Of a stretch of DNA of 64,000 nt, positions 62,878 to 64,000 are shown one piece after another. Made by a program: the position numbers and the translations under genes. The number at the start of each line of letters is the position of its first letter. Positions within the stretch are counted from its first letter, which is position 1. Origin of the DNA: Croceicoccus pelagius (lineage in GTDB: Bacteria > Pseudomonadota > Alphaproteobacteria > Sphingomonadales > Sphingomonadaceae); the NCBI RefSeq assembly GCF_001661915.1, contig NZ_LYWY01000037.1, positions 62,001 through 126,000 of the forward strand, given 5' to 3'. A model generated the notes under the pieces. The model saw only the letters and a list, made by a program, of their open reading frames with translations. It made no database searches and was not told the origin of the DNA.

Positions 62878-63651
62878 ATGATCACGATAGCGGTTGCCAA
62901 TCAAAAGGGCGGGGTTGGCAAGACCACCAGCGCCGTGAATCTCGCAACCGCGTTTGCCGCGATCGGTTGGCGGACGCTTCTTGTCGATCTCGATCCGCAG
63001 GGCAACGCGTCAACCGGCCTTGGCATCGAACGCGAAGATCGCGTGAAGTCTAGCTATGACCTGTTGGTCGATGGCATTCCGATTGATGACTGCATCGTGA
63101 GAACGCAGATTCCCGACCTCGATCTGCTCCCCGCGACGGTTGACCTGTCAGGTGCTGAAATCGAACTCGTCGAGATGCATGATCGCACTGGCCGACTGCG
63201 CGCAGGACTTGCCGAAGCCCATCACGACATCTGCTTCGTCGATTGCCCACCTTCGCTGGGACTGCTCACGCTCAATGCGCTGACGGCAGCAGATCGTCTT
63301 CTCGTTCCGCTGCAGTGCGAGTTCTATGCGCTTGAGGGACTCAGCCAGCTGCTCATTACGGTCGAGCAGGTACAGCAGCGCTTCAATCCCGAACTCGCAA
63401 TTGTCGGCATCGCACTCACCATGTACGATCGCCGTAATCGCCTGACCGATCAGGTTTCGGACGATGTACGCAATGTTCTTGGCAAGCTGGTCTTCGAAGC
63501 CGTGGTGCCGCGAAACGTCCGTTTGTCCGAGGCGCCGAGCCACGGACTTCCCGCCATCGTTTATGACCACAACTGCACCGGATCGCGCGCCTATATGGAT
63601 CTTGCGCGCGAACTGATCGGTCGCTTGCCCGAAAAGAGGAAAGCCGCATGA
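62878..63651 (+). CDS. parA: Chromosome partitioning ATPase ParA (Soj)
   Basis: ParA binds DNA when ATP-bound and moves ParB-parS complexes. The 257-residue protein has the deviant Walker A KGGVGKTT (residues 10-17), LVDLDPQGNASTGLG, VDCPPSLGLLTLNAL with the Walker B Asp, and DRRNRLTDQVSDDVR. It has no N-terminal helix-turn-helix, so it is the chromosomal type. It overlaps parB by four bases. Confidence 0.96.
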   Translation: MITIAVANQKGGVGKTTSAVNLATAFAAIGWRTLLVDLDPQGNASTGLGIEREDRVKSSYDLLVDGIPIDDCIVRTQIPDLDLLPATVDLSGAEIELVEMHDRTGRLRAGLAEAHHDICFVDCPPSLGLLTLNALTAADRLLVPLQCEFYALEGLSQLLITVEQVQQRFNPELAIVGIALTMYDRRNRLTDQVSDDVRNVLGKLVFEAVVPRNVRLSEAPSHGLPAIVYDHNCTGSRAYMDLARELIGRLPEKRKAA

Positions 63652-64000
63652 GCCAGGACACCAGGACCAAGCCGTCGCCGAAGGGTCGCGCAGCACTCGG
63701 TCGCGGACTTGGCGCGCTGCTGGGTGATACGCGCCGCGAGGAGCCAGTCGCTCCCGCTGGCGCTAAGCCCGCTGCGAAGAACGCTCCTGCCCCCATCGGG
63801 GAAGGGCTGGCCATGCTTTCGGTATCGAGCATTGCGCCGCATCCCGAAAACCCGCGCGTGCACTTCGAGGAAGGCGCGCTTGAAGATCTCGCCAAGTCGA
63901 TTTCGGCACGCGGTGTGATCCAGCCGGTGATCGTTCGTCCTGCCAAGGACGGCACGTACCAGCTTGTCGCCGGTGAACGCCGCTGGAGAGCTGCACAGAA
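63648..64000 (+). CDS. parB: Chromosome partitioning protein ParB (Spo0J), cut by the window edge
   Basis: The ATG overlaps the parA TGA (ATGA). The visible 117 residues contain the ParA-stimulating N-terminal motif LGRGLGALLGD, a flexible Ala/Pro linker, and the CTP-binding domain start (VSSIAPHPENPRVHF, LAKSISARGVIQPVIVRP, VAGERRWRAAQ). GERRWR is the nucleotide-binding and parS-dependent clamp motif. The DNA-binding helix-turn-helix and dimer domain lie past the edge. Confidence 0.95.
   Translation, partial: MSQDTRTKPSPKGRAALGRGLGALLGDTRREEPVAPAGAKPAAKNAPAPIGEGLAMLSVSSIAPHPENPRVHFEEGALEDLAKSISARGVIQPVIVRPAKDGTYQLVAGERRWRAAQ

Overview
The window is a gene-dense, G+C-rich chromosomal segment of an alphaproteobacterium. 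It most likely comes from the Sphingomonadales, possibly an Erythrobacteraceae-type genome. The evidence for this is the SciP and TrcR (DUF1013) cell-cycle regulators, a Coq7 ubiquinone hydroxylase, a UrcA-type protein, an rpsI with a long acidic N-terminal extension, and the order ppsR-maf-aroE-coaE // hemE-hemJ-rho ... mnmE-mnmG-rsmG-parA-parB. That order is typical of DNA beside an alphaproteobacterial replication origin. I see no insertion sequence, prophage, integron or CRISPR array. One tRNA gene (Gln, CTG) is present and no rRNA.

Layout. 1-7.1 kb: a cut-off UrcA-like secreted protein, pyrD, a lipoprotein gamma-glutamyltransferase, an acyl-CoA synthetase, two unknown coupled genes, and a low-G+C PD-(D/E)XK-like ORF coupled to the 3' end of a thiS-thiG fusion. 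8-16 kb: a MerC-like protein divergent from heme A synthase, cutA, rplM-rpsI, a sulfotransferase, an amidohydrolase, a double CDGSH protein, rlmE and ppx/gppA. 16-27 kb: tRNA-Gln, a sigma-70-region-2-like protein, DUF445, an RND efflux pair, GlsB, sciP and mnmA. 27-36 kb: a serine hydrolase, PhzF, a CDF transporter, pdxH, a DnaJ-type chaperone, a YihY-type membrane protein, fabI and a sugar epimerase. 35-42 kb: a leftward run proA-nadD-rsfS-rlmH-envC-ctpA-dsbB-coq7. 42-49 kb: an M23 peptidase with an overlapping bactofilin, a fatty-acid CoA ligase, trcR, a GST and a quinone oxidoreductase. 49-51.5 kb: clpA.

The most interesting part is 51.6-64.0 kb. Leftward ppsR-maf-aroE-coaE and rightward hemE-hemJ-rho are separated by a 316-bp gap (54518-54833). 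The gap holds DnaA-box-like 9-mers, GANTC sites and an A+T-rich tract next to hemE, and I read it as the chromosomal origin. From 60.3 to 62.8 kb there are three parS sites with full or near-full match to TGTTTCACGTGAAACA plus two weaker ones, four of the five embedded in mnmG and rsmG codons. They lie immediately before parA and parB, so origin, centromere and segregation proteins are all in one 9-kb block. SciP and TrcR elsewhere in the window belong to the same CtrA/CcrM cell-cycle network.

Other signals not explained by ordinary gene content are an 18-bp dyad repeated twice between urcA and pyrD, near-leaderless promoter geometry at pyrD and proA, and a Zur-like operator between the MerC gene and the heme A synthase gene. 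The RND permease also carries an extra membrane insertion.
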